Shown here piece after piece: positions 1 through 8,474 of a stretch of 64,000 bases of DNA. This DNA is from Streptomyces bikiniensis (GTDB lineage: Bacteria; Actinomycetota; Actinomycetes; Streptomycetales; Streptomycetaceae). The DNA lies in assembly GCA_000716465.1 (NCBI GenBank), contig JNWL01000029.1, positions 14,976 to 78,975 on the forward strand. The letters are read 5' to 3'. The position numbers were made by a program, and so were the translations under genes. The notes below the pieces were generated by a model that was not told the origin of the DNA, ran no database searches, and saw only the letters and a list, made by a program, of their open reading frames with translations. Numbering within the stretch: position 1 is the first letter of the stretch; every line of letters starts with the position of its first letter.

Positions 1-1332
1 GTCCTCGTCGTCCTCCTCGTCGCCCAGTTCATGCTGGCCGTCGACTTCTCGATCCTGAACGTCGCCCTGCCCGTCATCGGGAAGGGACTCGGCTTCTCCC
101 TCTGCGGCCTCCAGTGGATCGCCACCGCCTTCGCCCTCGCCGCCGCCGGGTTCACCCTCCTCTTCGGGCGCGTCGCCGACCTCCTCGGCCGCCGCCGGGT
201 CTTCCTCGGCGGCATGGCCGTCCTCGGCGCCGCCTCCCTCGCCGGAGGCCTCGCCACCACGCCCGAGCTGCTCATGGCCGCCCGCGTCGCCCAGGGCCTC
301 GCCACCGCCGCCGTCACCCCCGCCGGGCTCTCGCTGCTGACCTCCGCCTTCCCCGAGGGACCGTTGCGCGACAAGGCCCTCGGCCTCAACGGCGCCCTGA
401 TGTCGGCCGGCTTCACCACCGGGGCCGTCCTCGGCGGCGTCCTCACCGACCTGCTCTCCTGGCGGTGGGCGTTCTTCGTCAACGTGCCGGTCGCCCTCGC
501 CGTCCTGCTCGTCGCCCCCGCCGTCATCGAGGAGAGCCGTCCGGTCGAGCGGCCCCGCCTCGACGTCCCCGGCGCGATCACCGTCACGGGCGGGCTCCTC
601 GCCCTCGTCTACGGGCTCACCGCCGCCGGCGAGCACGGCTGGACCGACCCCGGCGTCCTCGTCGCCCTGGCCGCGGCCGTCGCCCTGCTCACCGCCTTCC
701 CGTTCGTCGAGCGGCGCTCCGCCGCGCCCCTCGTCCCGATCCGGGTCCTGAAGCGCCGCACCGTCGTCTGGGGCAACCTGGCCGGGCTGCTCGCCTTCGC
801 CACCGAGACCTCGCTGGTCTTCCTGATGACCCTGCACCTCCAGGACGTCCTGGGCTTCTCCCCGCTCGCCGCCGGCCTCTCCTTCGGCGTCCTGGGCGCG
901 GGCACGGTCCTCGGCGGACTGTTCGCCCCCCGCTTCATCGGCCGGTTCTCGCCCCGTACCGCCCTGGTCGCCGGCGGGGTCCTCCAGGCCGTCGCGACCC
1001 TCTCCCTCGTCGGACTCGGCGACGGGCCGGGCACGTACGGGCTGCTGCTCGCCGCCACCTTCGCGGGCGGGATCGGCAACATGCTCGCCATCGTCGGCTT
1101 CATGGTGACGGCCACCTCCGGCCTGCCCGACGCCGAGCAGGGCATGGCCACCGGCATCGCCACCATGACCCAGCAGGTCGGCATCACCCTGGGCACCCCG
1201 GTCATGAGCGCCGTGGTCGTCACCGCCGCCACGCTCCCCGACGGCATCGCCCGCGCGGTCCTCGTCAACGCGGCCGCCGTCCTCGTCGCCGCCCTCGCCC
1301 CGGCCCTCCTCCTGCGCCGGAGCCGGCGGTAA
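1..1332 (+). CDS. DHA2-type MFS drug efflux transporter (5' end outside window)
   Basis: This is a proton-driven major facilitator permease of the drug:H+ antiporter-2 type, expected to export hydrophobic compounds across the cytoplasmic membrane. The reading frame is open from base 1, so the true start lies upstream; 443 residues are visible. The visible N-terminus carries the family D1 motif (FSILNVALP) followed by the loop 2-3 motif A (GRVADLLGRRR), and the rest is a run of hydrophobic helices ending in a basic tail (LLRRSRR). The family normally has 14 membrane helices and 470-500 residues, so only a short N-terminal part is missing. It converges on the Rsm22-like gene with a 14-base gap. 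The substrate cannot be inferred. Confidence 0.9.
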   Translation, partial: VLVVLLVAQFMLAVDFSILNVALPVIGKGLGFSLCGLQWIATAFALAAAGFTLLFGRVADLLGRRRVFLGGMAVLGAASLAGGLATTPELLMAARVAQGLATAAVTPAGLSLLTSAFPEGPLRDKALGLNGALMSAGFTTGAVLGGVLTDLLSWRWAFFVNVPVALAVLLVAPAVIEESRPVERPRLDVPGAITVTGGLLALVYGLTAAGEHGWTDPGVLVALAAAVALLTAFPFVERRSAAPLVPIRVLKRRTVVWGNLAGLLAFATETSLVFLMTLHLQDVLGFSPLAAGLSFGVLGAGTVLGGLFAPRFIGRFSPRTALVAGGVLQAVATLSLVGLGDGPGTYGLLLAATFAGGIGNMLAIVGFMVTATSGLPDAEQGMATGIATMTQQVGITLGTPVMSAVVVTAATLPDGIARAVLVNAAAVLVAALAPALLLRRSRR

Positions 1333-1346
1333 CCGGACGGACGCGC

Positions 1347-2333
1347 CTAGAACGCGTCCGCCTCCGGCGGCCACGGGTCGCCCCACTCCGCGTCACGGGC
1401 CTGCTTGTACAGGGGCCCGTGACGCTTGGTGACGGTGTCGCGGGAGAGGCCCTCGGGACCGCAGAGCTCCAGCTGGACCAGGCCCTTGCGGATCTGCGGC
1501 CTGCGGACGATCCGGGCGGCGGCGGGGTCCGCCGGGAAACGGACGGCGGCCACGTACGCGTACTTCTCGTCCTCGTACGCCAGCGAGCCGCCCTTCACCT
1601 TCCGGTGCAGCGAGGAGCGGCTGACCCGGGCCGAGAAGTGGCACCAGTCCGTGCCGGGCGCGATCGGGCAGGCCCCGCTGTGCGGGCAGGGCGCGGCGAC
1701 GGTGAACCCGGCCCCGACGAGCAGGGCGCGGGCCGCGATGATCCGCTCGTAGCCGTCCGGGGTGCCCGGCTCGACCACCACGACGGCCTGCGCGGCGCGG
1801 GCCGCCTCGGCGACGAGCGAGGCGCGGTCGGCCTCCGTCAGCTCCTTGAGGACGTACGAGACGGTGACCAGGTCCGTGTCGGCGAGGCGCAGCGCGCCGC
1901 CGATCCGCTCGCGCCGCCACTCCGCGTCGAGCACGCCGCCGGCCAGCTCGCGGCCGAGCGCGAGGGCGGGCTCGGCCCAGTCGAGGACCGTGGTGCGGGG
2001 CGGCCGCCCGTCCCAGGCCTCCGCGACGGCCCAGGTCGCCGCGCCCGTGCCGCCGCCGACGTCCGTGTGGGTGCGCGGCGCCCAGTCGGGCGCGGCCTCC
2101 CGCAGGGCGCCCAGGGCGCCCCGTACCGCCTCGAAGGTCGCCGGCATCCGGTAGGCGGCGTAGGCGGCGACGTCGGAGCGGTCGCGGAGCACGGGGGCGT
2201 CCGTCGGGGTGGTGCCCCGGTAGGTGGCGATCAGCCGGTCGACGGCCTGGGCGGCCCGCTGGGGCGGGAGGCCGTCGAGGAGCCCGGCGAGGGCGGCGCG
2301 CAGGGAGTCGGCGGAGGGGGCGGAGGCGTTCAC
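1347..2333 (-). CDS. Rsm22-like small ribosomal subunit methyltransferase-family protein
   Basis: 328 residues. It belongs to the Rsm22/METTL17 family, SAM-binding proteins linked to small ribosomal subunit assembly; catalytic activity is not proven for most members. The SAM motif I is DVGGGTGAATW. Near residue 220 there is a cysteine cluster (CPHSGACPIAPGTDWCHF), the pattern that in the mitochondrial relatives holds an iron-sulfur cluster, followed by a basic RKVKGG stretch. The ATG start is the first in frame. It lies 9 bases downstream of the Bcr/CflA pump on the same strand, so the two are probably co-transcribed. Family assignment rests on motifs; function is by analogy. Confidence 0.85.
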   Translation of the reverse strand: MNASAPSADSLRAALAGLLDGLPPQRAAQAVDRLIATYRGTTPTDAPVLRDRSDVAAYAAYRMPATFEAVRGALGALREAAPDWAPRTHTDVGGGTGAATWAVAEAWDGRPPRTTVLDWAEPALALGRELAGGVLDAEWRRERIGGALRLADTDLVTVSYVLKELTEADRASLVAEAARAAQAVVVVEPGTPDGYERIIAARALLVGAGFTVAAPCPHSGACPIAPGTDWCHFSARVSRSSLHRKVKGGSLAYEDEKYAYVAAVRFPADPAAARIVRRPQIRKGLVQLELCGPEGLSRDTVTKRHGPLYKQARDAEWGDPWPPEADAF

Positions 2334-2342
2334 CGAGACAGT

Positions 2343-3749
2343 CTAGGCGGCCGGGTCCGGTGCCTTCCCGGACTGCGCGGCCGGATCCGGTGCCTTCCCG
2401 GACTGCGCGGCCGGGTCCGGTGCCTTCCCGGTCTGAGCCGTACCCGCTTCCGGCGCGGTCCGCCACGGGCGGCACAGGCCCAGGAAGCAGGCCAGGGCGA
2501 GGGCGGCGCAGGTGAGCTGGACGACGGCCATCGGGACGGCCGTGTGCTCGCCCGCGATGCCGACGAGCGGGGAGGCGACGGCGCCGACGAGGAAGGAGGT
2601 GGTGCCGAGGAGCGCGGAGGCGGACCCGGCGGCGTGCGGGGTGCGCATCAGGGCCTGGGCGTTGGTGTTCGGCATCGCGAGGCCCATCGCGGACATCAGG
2701 ACGAAGAGCCCGGCGGCCACGGGCGCGAGCCCGACCTTCCCGAAGACGCCGCTGGTCATGAGGAGCAGGGCGATCGCGGCGAGGAGGATGACCGCGAGGC
2801 CCCAGCCGAGCACCTTGTCGAGGCTGACGCGGCCGACGAGGAGCTTGCCGTTGACCTGGCCGACGGCGACGAGGCCGATGGAGTTGAGGCCGAAGAGCAG
2901 GCTGAAGGTCTGCGGCGAGGCGCCGTAGATCTCCTGCACCACGAACGGCGACGCCGATATGTAGGCGAAGAGGACGGCGAAGGCGAGGCCGCCGGTCAGC
3001 GTGTAGCCGGTGAAGACCCGGTCCGCGAGGAGCCCCCGCATGGTGCGCAGGGCCTGCCCGACCCCGCCCTCGTGGCGCCGTTCGGGCGGCAGCGTCTCGG
3101 CGAGGAAGCGCCACACGACGAGGGTGAGCAGGACGCCGACGCCGGTGAGGACGTGGAAGACGCCCCGCCAGTCGGTGACGCGCAGGATCTGTCCGCCGAT
3201 GAGGGGGGCGACGATCGGGGCGACGCCGGAGATCAGCATCAGGGTGGAGAAGAAGCGGGCCATCTCGACGCCGTCGTAGAGGTCGCGGACGACGGCGCGG
3301 GCGATGACGATGCCGGCGGCGCCCGCGAGGCCCTGGAGCAGCCGGAAGCCGATGAGGGTCTCGGCGGTGGGCGCGAGGGCGCAGGCGGCGGTGGCGAGGA
3401 CGTACACGACCATGCCGGCGAGCAGCGGGCGGCGGCGCCCCCACTTGTCGCTCATGGGGCCGACGACGAGCTGGCCGAGGGCCATGCCGGCGAGGCAGGC
3501 GGTGAGGGTGAGCTGGACGGTGGCGGCGGGCGCGTGCAGCGCGCCGGTGACCTCCGGCAGGGCCGGGAGGTACATGTCCATGGAGAGCGGGGGGAGGGCG
3601 GTGAGGCCGCCCAGGACGAGGGTGACGAGCAGCCCGGCCCGGCGGGCGGCGGCGAGGCCGGGGGCGGCGGGCCCGCCGGGCGTGCCCGTCACACCGGAGA
3701 CGGCTTCACTTATGTTCCCTTGTGTTGTTTTCTGGCCGCTCTCCGGCAT
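2343..3749 (-). CDS. Bcr/CflA family multidrug efflux MFS transporter
   Basis: 468 residues, about 12 predicted membrane helices. Members of this family export drugs such as bicyclomycin and sulfonamides, or cysteine. The family motif SMDMYLPALP lies in helix 1 near residue 55, and MSDKWGRRR is motif A of loop 2-3. A GGAG ribosome site sits 8 nt before the ATG. The N-terminus before helix 1 is about 40 residues, longer than usual. The C-terminal tail is unusual: a 10-residue unit (GKAPDPAAQS) is repeated three times, encoded by an exact 30-bp tandem repeat at 2347-2436. It is divergent from the oxidoreductase at 3832 with an 82-bp shared upstream region. Confidence 0.88.
   Translation of the reverse strand: MPESGQKTTQGNISEAVSGVTGTPGGPAAPGLAAARRAGLLVTLVLGGLTALPPLSMDMYLPALPEVTGALHAPAATVQLTLTACLAGMALGQLVVGPMSDKWGRRRPLLAGMVVYVLATAACALAPTAETLIGFRLLQGLAGAAGIVIARAVVRDLYDGVEMARFFSTLMLISGVAPIVAPLIGGQILRVTDWRGVFHVLTGVGVLLTLVVWRFLAETLPPERRHEGGVGQALRTMRGLLADRVFTGYTLTGGLAFAVLFAYISASPFVVQEIYGASPQTFSLLFGLNSIGLVAVGQVNGKLLVGRVSLDKVLGWGLAVILLAAIALLLMTSGVFGKVGLAPVAAGLFVLMSAMGLAMPNTNAQALMRTPHAAGSASALLGTTSFLVGAVASPLVGIAGEHTAVPMAVVQLTCAALALACFLGLCRPWRTAPEAGTAQTGKAPDPAAQSGKAPDPAAQSGKAPDPAA
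2347..2436. repeat. 30-bp tandem repeat, three units, inside the Bcr/CflA gene
   Basis: Units at 2347-2376, 2377-2406 and 2407-2436 differ at only a few positions. Because the unit is 30 bp the repeat stays in frame and encodes GKAPDPAAQS-like decapeptides in the cytoplasmic tail of the transporter. Copy number is likely to vary between strains by slippage. Confidence 0.95.
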
Positions 3750-3831
3750 CGACAGCTCCGTTTCGTTGAATCCTTGCCTATGCTCTCAGCTCGACCGGCA
3801 TGGTCGAGACCTCTGCGAGACGGGTGGGGAC

Positions 3832-4836
3832 ATGGGGACGGTGGGGCACGTGGGCGAGAAGGTGCGCTGGGGGATCCTGGCGACGGGCGGCATCGCGGAG
3901 CGGTTCACCACCGACCTGCTGACGCTCGACGGCGCCGAGGTGGTGGCGGTGGCGTCCCGCAGCGAGGCGCCCGCGAAGGCCTTCGCGGAGCGGTTCGGGA
4001 TACCGAGGGCGTACGGGGAGTGGGCCGGGCTCTTCGCCGACGCGGACGTGGACGTGGTGTACGTGGCGACCCCGCACCACGCGCACCGGGCGGCGGCCGG
4101 CCTCGCCCTGGAGGCGGGCAAGGCGGTGCTCTGCGAGAAGGCCCTCACGCTCAACGCCCGGGAGGCGGCCGAGCTGGTCGCCCTCGCCCGGGACCGGGGC
4201 CTCTTCCTGATGGAGGCCATGTGGATGTACTGCAACCCGCTGGTCCGGCGGATCGCGGAGCTGGTGCGCGACGGGGCCGTCGGCGAGGTCCGCACGGTCC
4301 AGGCGGACTTCGGGCTCGCGGGCCCGTTCGGGGCCGACCACCGGCTGCGGGACCCGAAGACCGGCGGCGGGGCGCTGCTCGACCTCGGGGTGTACCCGGT
4401 GTCGTTCGCGCAGCTGCTGCTCGGCGAGCCGGACTCGGTCCAGGCGCACGCGCTGCTCTCGCCGGAGGGCGTCGACCTGAACACGGGGATGCTGCTCGGC
4501 TGGTCCGGCACGGGGGCCTCGGCCCTGCTGTCCTGCTCGATCGCCGCGGACACCCCGCTGACGGCCTCGGTGACGGGTTCGCTCGGCCGGATCGACGTGC
4601 CGCGCGGCTTCTTCTTCCCCGAGCGCTTCACCCTGCACCGGAACGGCGCCGAGCCGGAGGAGTTCGTCGCGGAGGCCGACCCGCACTCCTTCCGGCACGA
4701 GGCCGCCGAGGTGGTGCGCTGCCTGCGGGCGGGCGAGAAGGAGTCCCCGCTGGTGCCGCTGGACGGTTCGCTCGCGGTGATGCGGACGCTCGACGCGGTA
4801 CGGGACCGCATCGGCGTCCGCTATCCCGGGGAGTGA
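3832..4836 (+). CDS. Gfo/Idh/MocA family NAD(P)-dependent oxidoreductase
   Basis: 334 residues. These enzymes oxidise or reduce sugar-like hydroxyls (for example inositol dehydrogenase and trans-dihydrodiol dehydrogenase). The N-terminal Rossmann fold begins WGILATGGIAERF; the conserved cofactor and substrate lysine motif appears as CEKALTLN near residue 102, where EKP is the commoner form. The MEAMWMYCNP segment with a following DLGVYPV is typical of the dihydrodiol dehydrogenase-like subgroup. The frame extends upstream, but the ATG at 3832 is preceded by a purine-rich GGTGGGGA and matches the usual family N-terminus. It ends 15 bases from the PhoD gene on the other strand. The substrate is unknown. 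Confidence 0.88.
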   Translation: MGTVGHVGEKVRWGILATGGIAERFTTDLLTLDGAEVVAVASRSEAPAKAFAERFGIPRAYGEWAGLFADADVDVVYVATPHHAHRAAAGLALEAGKAVLCEKALTLNAREAAELVALARDRGLFLMEAMWMYCNPLVRRIAELVRDGAVGEVRTVQADFGLAGPFGADHRLRDPKTGGGALLDLGVYPVSFAQLLLGEPDSVQAHALLSPEGVDLNTGMLLGWSGTGASALLSCSIAADTPLTASVTGSLGRIDVPRGFFFPERFTLHRNGAEPEEFVAEADPHSFRHEAAEVVRCLRAGEKESPLVPLDGSLAVMRTLDAVRDRIGVRYPGE

Positions 4837-4851
4837 CTTCCGCACGAACGG

Positions 4852-6483
4852 TCACGCGGGTACGAGCCCCGGGTTCCCCGCCTCGGTGACGAAGGAGGCG
4901 GCGGTGGTGACGGGGGCGCCCGGCGTCGTCACGTACGGGACCGTGCGGAAGTCGGCGCGGGCGCTCTCGCGGCCGAGCGAGACCTTCACGTACCCCCGCC
5001 GCCCGTTGAAGAAGCGCAGGTGGGGGTTGGCCCGCGTGAGCCTGTCGTAGTTCGAGGGGCGGTCGGCGCCGTCCTTGCCGCTGGTGATCGAGGTGGTGAC
5101 GATCTCGGTGCCGACGGTGCGGGAGGACGGGTCGCGGAAGTCGGCCTTGAGGTCGAGGCCGTAGGAGACGTGGACGTCGCCGGTGAGCACCATCAGGTTC
5201 TCGACGCCGGCGGCCTCCGCGCCCGCCAGGACGCGCTGCCGGGAGGCCGGGTAGCCGTCCCAGGAGTCCATGGAGAGCTTGAAGTCGGCGGTGGGGCGGT
5301 CGCGGCGCTCGGCGAACACGACCTGCTGGGGCAGGACGTTCCAGCGGGCCCGGGAGCGGCGCCAGCCGTCGAGCAGCCAGCGCTCCTGGGTGGCACCGGT
5401 CAGGGTGCGCGACGGGTCCTCGGACTCGGGCCCCGGGACCTGCCAGCCGTCGCCGTACGCCTGGTCGGAGCGGTACTGGCGGGTGTCGAGGATGTCGAAC
5501 TGCGCGAGCCGCCCGAAGCCGAGGCGCCGGTACAGCCGCATGTCGGGGCCCTCGGGGAGCTGGGGGCGGCGCAGCGGCTGGTGCTCCCAGTAGGCGCGGT
5601 AGGCGGCGGCGCGGCGGAGCAGGAACTCCTCGGGCGGGACGGTGTTCTCGGGGGTGTCGCCCGCGTAGTTGTTCTCGGTCTCGTGGTCGTCCCAGGTGAC
5701 CACGAAGGGGTGGGCGGCGTGGGCGGCCCGCAGGTCGGGGTCGGTCTTGTAGAGGGCGTAGCGCAGCCGGTAGTCCTCCAGGGTCAGCGTCTCGCGGTCG
5801 AAGACGGCCGGGAGGACGCGGTCGGTGTAGGCGCGGGCGCCGCCGGCGGAGTCGACCGCGTACTCGTACAGGTAGTCGCCGAGGTGGAAGACGACGTCCA
5901 CGTCCTCCTCGGCGAGGTGGCGGTGGGCGGTGAAGTGGCCGTCGTGGTACGCCTGGCAGGAGACGGCGGCGAGCGAGAGCGAGGCGTTGTGCGCGCCGGG
6001 GGCGGGGGCCGTACGGGTGCGGCCGGCCGGGCTGGTCCAGGCGCCGACGCGGAAGCGGTAGAAGTACTCCCGGCCGGGTTCGAGGTGTTCGACCTCGACG
6101 TGGACGGTGTGCCGGAACTCGGCGTGGGCGGTGGCGGTCCCGCGCCGCACGGTCCGCCGGAAGCGCTCGTCGCGGGCCAGCTCCCAGTGGACGGTGACGC
6201 GCCGGTCGGGCAGTCCGCCGTCGGGCTCGAAGGGGCGGGGCGCGAGCCGGGTCCAGAGCAGGACGGAGCCGGGCAGGGGGTCGCCGGAGGCGACGCCCAG
6301 AGTGAACGGGTCCTCGGTGACGCGCCGGGCGTCGAGTTCGGCGGCGGCCGCGGAGCCGGCCGCGGGCAGCTGGGTGGCGAAGGCGAGCGCGGCGGCGGCG
6401 CCGGTGACGGTGAGGAACCGCCGCCGCCCGAAGTGCCGTGCGGCTTCCCGGAGTTCCTGGTGATGCTCATGCGTCCGACTCAT
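4852..6483 (-). CDS. phoD: Tat-secreted PhoD-type alkaline phosphatase/phosphodiesterase
   Basis: 543 residues. PhoD enzymes hydrolyse phosphodiesters and monoesters outside the cell with iron and calcium at the active site, usually under phosphate starvation. A twin-arginine signal is clear: RRRFLTV at residues 20-26, then a hydrophobic Ala-rich core and an AxA-like cleavage site near residue 50. The PhoD N-terminal beta domain follows, then the metallophosphatase core with AAVSCQAY, HLGDYLYEY, TWDDHETENNYAGD and LTGDVHVSYG supplying metal ligands. An AGGGGAGGGG ribosome site precedes the ATG at 6483; longer frame extensions upstream are shadows of the SDR gene. I saw no PHO box. Confidence 0.92.
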   Translation of the reverse strand: MSRTHEHHQELREAARHFGRRRFLTVTGAAAALAFATQLPAAGSAAAAELDARRVTEDPFTLGVASGDPLPGSVLLWTRLAPRPFEPDGGLPDRRVTVHWELARDERFRRTVRRGTATAHAEFRHTVHVEVEHLEPGREYFYRFRVGAWTSPAGRTRTAPAPGAHNASLSLAAVSCQAYHDGHFTAHRHLAEEDVDVVFHLGDYLYEYAVDSAGGARAYTDRVLPAVFDRETLTLEDYRLRYALYKTDPDLRAAHAAHPFVVTWDDHETENNYAGDTPENTVPPEEFLLRRAAAYRAYWEHQPLRRPQLPEGPDMRLYRRLGFGRLAQFDILDTRQYRSDQAYGDGWQVPGPESEDPSRTLTGATQERWLLDGWRRSRARWNVLPQQVVFAERRDRPTADFKLSMDSWDGYPASRQRVLAGAEAAGVENLMVLTGDVHVSYGLDLKADFRDPSSRTVGTEIVTTSITSGKDGADRPSNYDRLTRANPHLRFFNGRRGYVKVSLGRESARADFRTVPYVTTPGAPVTTAASFVTEAGNPGLVPA

Positions 6484-6582
6484 GTGCCCCTCCCCTGACG
6501 AATGCTGTTCGCTCGTCATTCGAGGGGGCCGGGACGACCACGCGTTGTCGGGTACAGGACATCCACGTGTCGGACGGATGAG

Positions 6583-6610
6583 TTCACGGTGCACGCGTCT
6601 CGCGTACGCT
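6583..6610 (+). promoter_or_regulatory. predicted promoter for the SDR gene, leaderless
   Basis: TTCACG at 6583-6588 and TACGCT at 6605-6610 are separated by 16 bp, and the ATG follows 8 nt after the -10 box. No ribosome site precedes the start, so the mRNA is predicted to begin at or next to the ATG. Prediction from sequence only. Confidence 0.5.
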
Positions 6611-6618
6611 GCGCGCCC

Positions 6619-7362
6619 ATGAGCATCGCAGTGGTGACGGGAGCGGGTTCGGGCATCGGCCGGAGCGTGGCCCTCGCGCTCGCGGCGGCGGGCTGGTCGG
6701 TGGCGCTCGCGGGCCGCCGGGCGGAGCCCCTGGAGGAGACGGCGGCGCTGGCCCCGGACGGGGACTTCCTGTGCGCCCCGACGGACGTGACGTCGGAGGC
6801 ACAGGTCGCGGCCCTCTTCTCCTCGGTACGGGACCGCTACGGGCGCGTGGACCTGCTCTTCAACAACGCCGGTACGTTCGCGGGCGGCGGGACCCCGGTC
6901 GAGGACCTGGACCCGGCGACCTGGCGGGCGGTCGTGGACGTCAACCTGACGGGCGCGTTCCTGTGCGCGCAGGCGGCCTTCCGGGCCATGAGGGAGCAGG
7001 AGCCGCAGGGCGGCCGGATCATCAACAACGGCTCGATCTCGGCGCACGTGCCGCGCCCGCACTCGATCGCGTACACGGCGACGAAGCACGCGATGACGGG
7101 CCTGACGAAGTCCCTGTCCCTGGACGGGCGTCCGTACCGGATCGCCTGCGGCCAGCTCGACATCGGCAACGCGGCGACCGACATGACGGCCCGCATGCAG
7201 GCCGGCATCCTCCAGGCGGACGGCCGCCTGGCTCCGGAGCCGGTGATGGACGCGGCGGACGTGGCGGCGACGGTGGTGCACATGGCGGGGCTGCCGCTGG
7301 AGGCGAACGTGCAGTTCGCGACGGTGATGGCGACGGCGATGCCGTACATCGGCCGGGGCTGA
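6619..7362 (+). CDS. SDR family NAD(P)-dependent oxidoreductase
   Basis: 247 residues, the usual length of a classical short-chain dehydrogenase. The cofactor motif TGAGSGIG is at residues 7-14, NNAG follows strand 4, NGSISA provides the catalytic serine, and Y152-x3-K156 (YTATK) is the active pair. It should reduce a ketone or oxidise an alcohol with NAD(P)H; the substrate is not readable from sequence. The start at 6619 is chosen because the Rossmann strand begins at once and a -10 box lies just upstream. It converges with the NTF2-like gene across a strong bidirectional terminator. Confidence 0.92.
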   Translation: MSIAVVTGAGSGIGRSVALALAAAGWSVALAGRRAEPLEETAALAPDGDFLCAPTDVTSEAQVAALFSSVRDRYGRVDLLFNNAGTFAGGGTPVEDLDPATWRAVVDVNLTGAFLCAQAAFRAMREQEPQGGRIINNGSISAHVPRPHSIAYTATKHAMTGLTKSLSLDGRPYRIACGQLDIGNAATDMTARMQAGILQADGRLAPEPVMDAADVAATVVHMAGLPLEANVQFATVMATAMPYIGRG

Positions 7363-7370
7363 GGCACGGG

Positions 7371-7417
7371 GAGGGGCCGGTGGGCCGGCGGGAACCCCGC
7401 CGGCCCACCGGCCCCTC
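7371..7417. terminator. bidirectional terminator between SDR and NTF2-like genes
   Basis: A perfect 22-bp inverted repeat (7371-7392 with 7396-7417) with a 3-nt AAC loop lies exactly between two converging genes. The stem is GC-only rich and would act on both strands. Confidence 0.9.
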
Positions 7418-7425
7418 CGTCACCC

Positions 7426-7749
7426 CTACGCCTGCCCGGTCTCGAACCGGGCGATCCTCCCGTCCTCGACGGTGAACCGCCAGCGGGTCCGCATCTCGCC
7501 CCAGGTGTCGTTGCGGTACCGGGCGACGAGGTCGCGCCCGTCGGCCTTCTGGGACTCGATCTCCATGTGGCCGCGCGAGGAGAAGACCTCCTTCTCGGTC
7601 CACTCGTCGAGGTTCCGGTCGGTGCCGTCGTCGGACATGGTGGCGCCGGGCGTGAGGGCCGCCCGGAAGGCCTCCTGGTCGTTGGCGTTGAGGGCCGCGA
7701 CGAAGGCGCGCACGGCCGGGTCGGAGAGCTGCTCCACGGGAATGGTCAT
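7426..7749 (-). CDS. NTF2-like (SnoaL-like) nuclear transport factor 2 family protein
   Basis: 107 residues forming the cone-shaped NTF2 fold, used by small enzymes and binding proteins. The N-terminal helix pattern VRAFVAALNANDQEAFRAALTPGATMSDDGT and the closing strands RWRFTVEDGRIARFETGQ are typical of polyketide cyclase/SnoaL-like proteins of unknown substrate. The frame is short, complete, and ends at the shared terminator. No enzymatic function can be assigned. Confidence 0.82.
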   Translation of the reverse strand: MTIPVEQLSDPAVRAFVAALNANDQEAFRAALTPGATMSDDGTDRNLDEWTEKEVFSSRGHMEIESQKADGRDLVARYRNDTWGEMRTRWRFTVEDGRIARFETGQA

Positions 7750-7853
7750 GCCCTACCCGTACACCGCCCACCCCGCCCGCCCCCCGGAACCGGGCCGCTC
7801 GCCCCGGCGTGTCAGCGACCGGGCTGGGCCACCTGGACGAGCGGAAAACGACC

Positions 7854-7881
7854 CGGCCCGGCGGCTGGCGCCGCCGGGCCG
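7854..7881 (-). terminator. terminator of the CsbD/antitoxin-like gene
   Basis: A perfect 12-bp stem (7854-7865 with 7870-7881, loop TGGC) lies 44 bases past the stop codon; on the minus strand it is followed by a short CGTTTTC tract, as in an intrinsic terminator. Confidence 0.75.
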
Positions 7882-7924
7882 TGGCCGACCGGTCAACCGG
7901 CCGGCAGGTCGCCGTACCCCTCCG

Positions 7925-8110
7925 TCACTGGGGCGGCGTGCCCTGGTCGCGGCCCAGCTGCTGCTTGAGCTTGTCCTGGGCGGAGTCGACCTGGCCGCTG
8001 TACTTGCCCTGGGTCTTCTCGTCGGCGAAGTCGCCTGCCTTGTCGACGCCCTTTCCGGCCTGGTCCTCGTGGCCCTTGAGCATCCCCTTGAGCTTGTCCA
8101 TGACCGACAT
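7925..8110 (-). CDS. Rv0909/MT0933-like antitoxin family small protein
   Basis: 61 residues, strongly charged and helical. The core DKAGDFADEKTQGKYSGQVD matches the actinobacterial family named after the Rv0909 antitoxin of Mycobacterium tuberculosis, whose partner is the SRPBCC-like Rv0910. A GAGGAG ribosome site precedes the ATG at 8110. No Rv0910-like toxin is adjacent, so here it is an orphan; these small proteins are very common in Streptomyces and many may not be antitoxins. It could also be described as a CsbD-like stress protein by composition. It shares a 364-bp intergenic region with the Fic module. Confidence 0.8.
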   Translation of the reverse strand: MSVMDKLKGMLKGHEDQAGKGVDKAGDFADEKTQGKYSGQVDSAQDKLKQQLGRDQGTPPQ

Positions 8111-8474
8111 CGTGGTACTCCTCGAAGTCTGTTCGTCAGCGGGCACCTCCAAGGGTCCCCCTTCACTGCCCCAGCCGCATCCGCGCACCCCTCGACCCTC
8201 ACGAAGAAGGGTCCTGACCTGCGGTTTGGCGGTCAAGGGCATCAAGGGCCCCGAGCGGACGCGCGAGGCCGGGACAAAGCCCCCGGAGCCGTACCCGGGC
8301 ATGGACAGTCCATGGCACTGGGGCCGTACGCCTGCAGGCAAAGGCGCGGACCGCTGCCCTCCGGCACCACAAGGGGCAGCACCACCTCTCCAAGCAGTTA
8401 CACATATTGCACTTGGTTCACCTATTTCATATGGTTGAGGGTGGTAGTAGCCACTCGAAGTTGGGGACGCACCT
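8111..8474. promoter_or_regulatory. 364-bp intergenic region with predicted promoter for the Fic module
   Basis: No coding sequence is supported here. On the plus strand TTGCAC (8407-8412) and TATGGT (8430-8435) lie 17 bp apart in a locally AT-richer patch, 40 bases before the antitoxin start. A 12-mer at 8214-8225 (CTGACCTGCGGT) recurs at 11617-11628 beside rnpB and may mark the edge of the accessory patch, but this is weak. Confidence 0.45.

Noticed and set aside
114..4889. Very long plus-strand frame of 1591 codons
   Set aside because: Arg/Pro/Gly-rich translation with no domains; it is the shadow of genes on both strands in GC-rich DNA.
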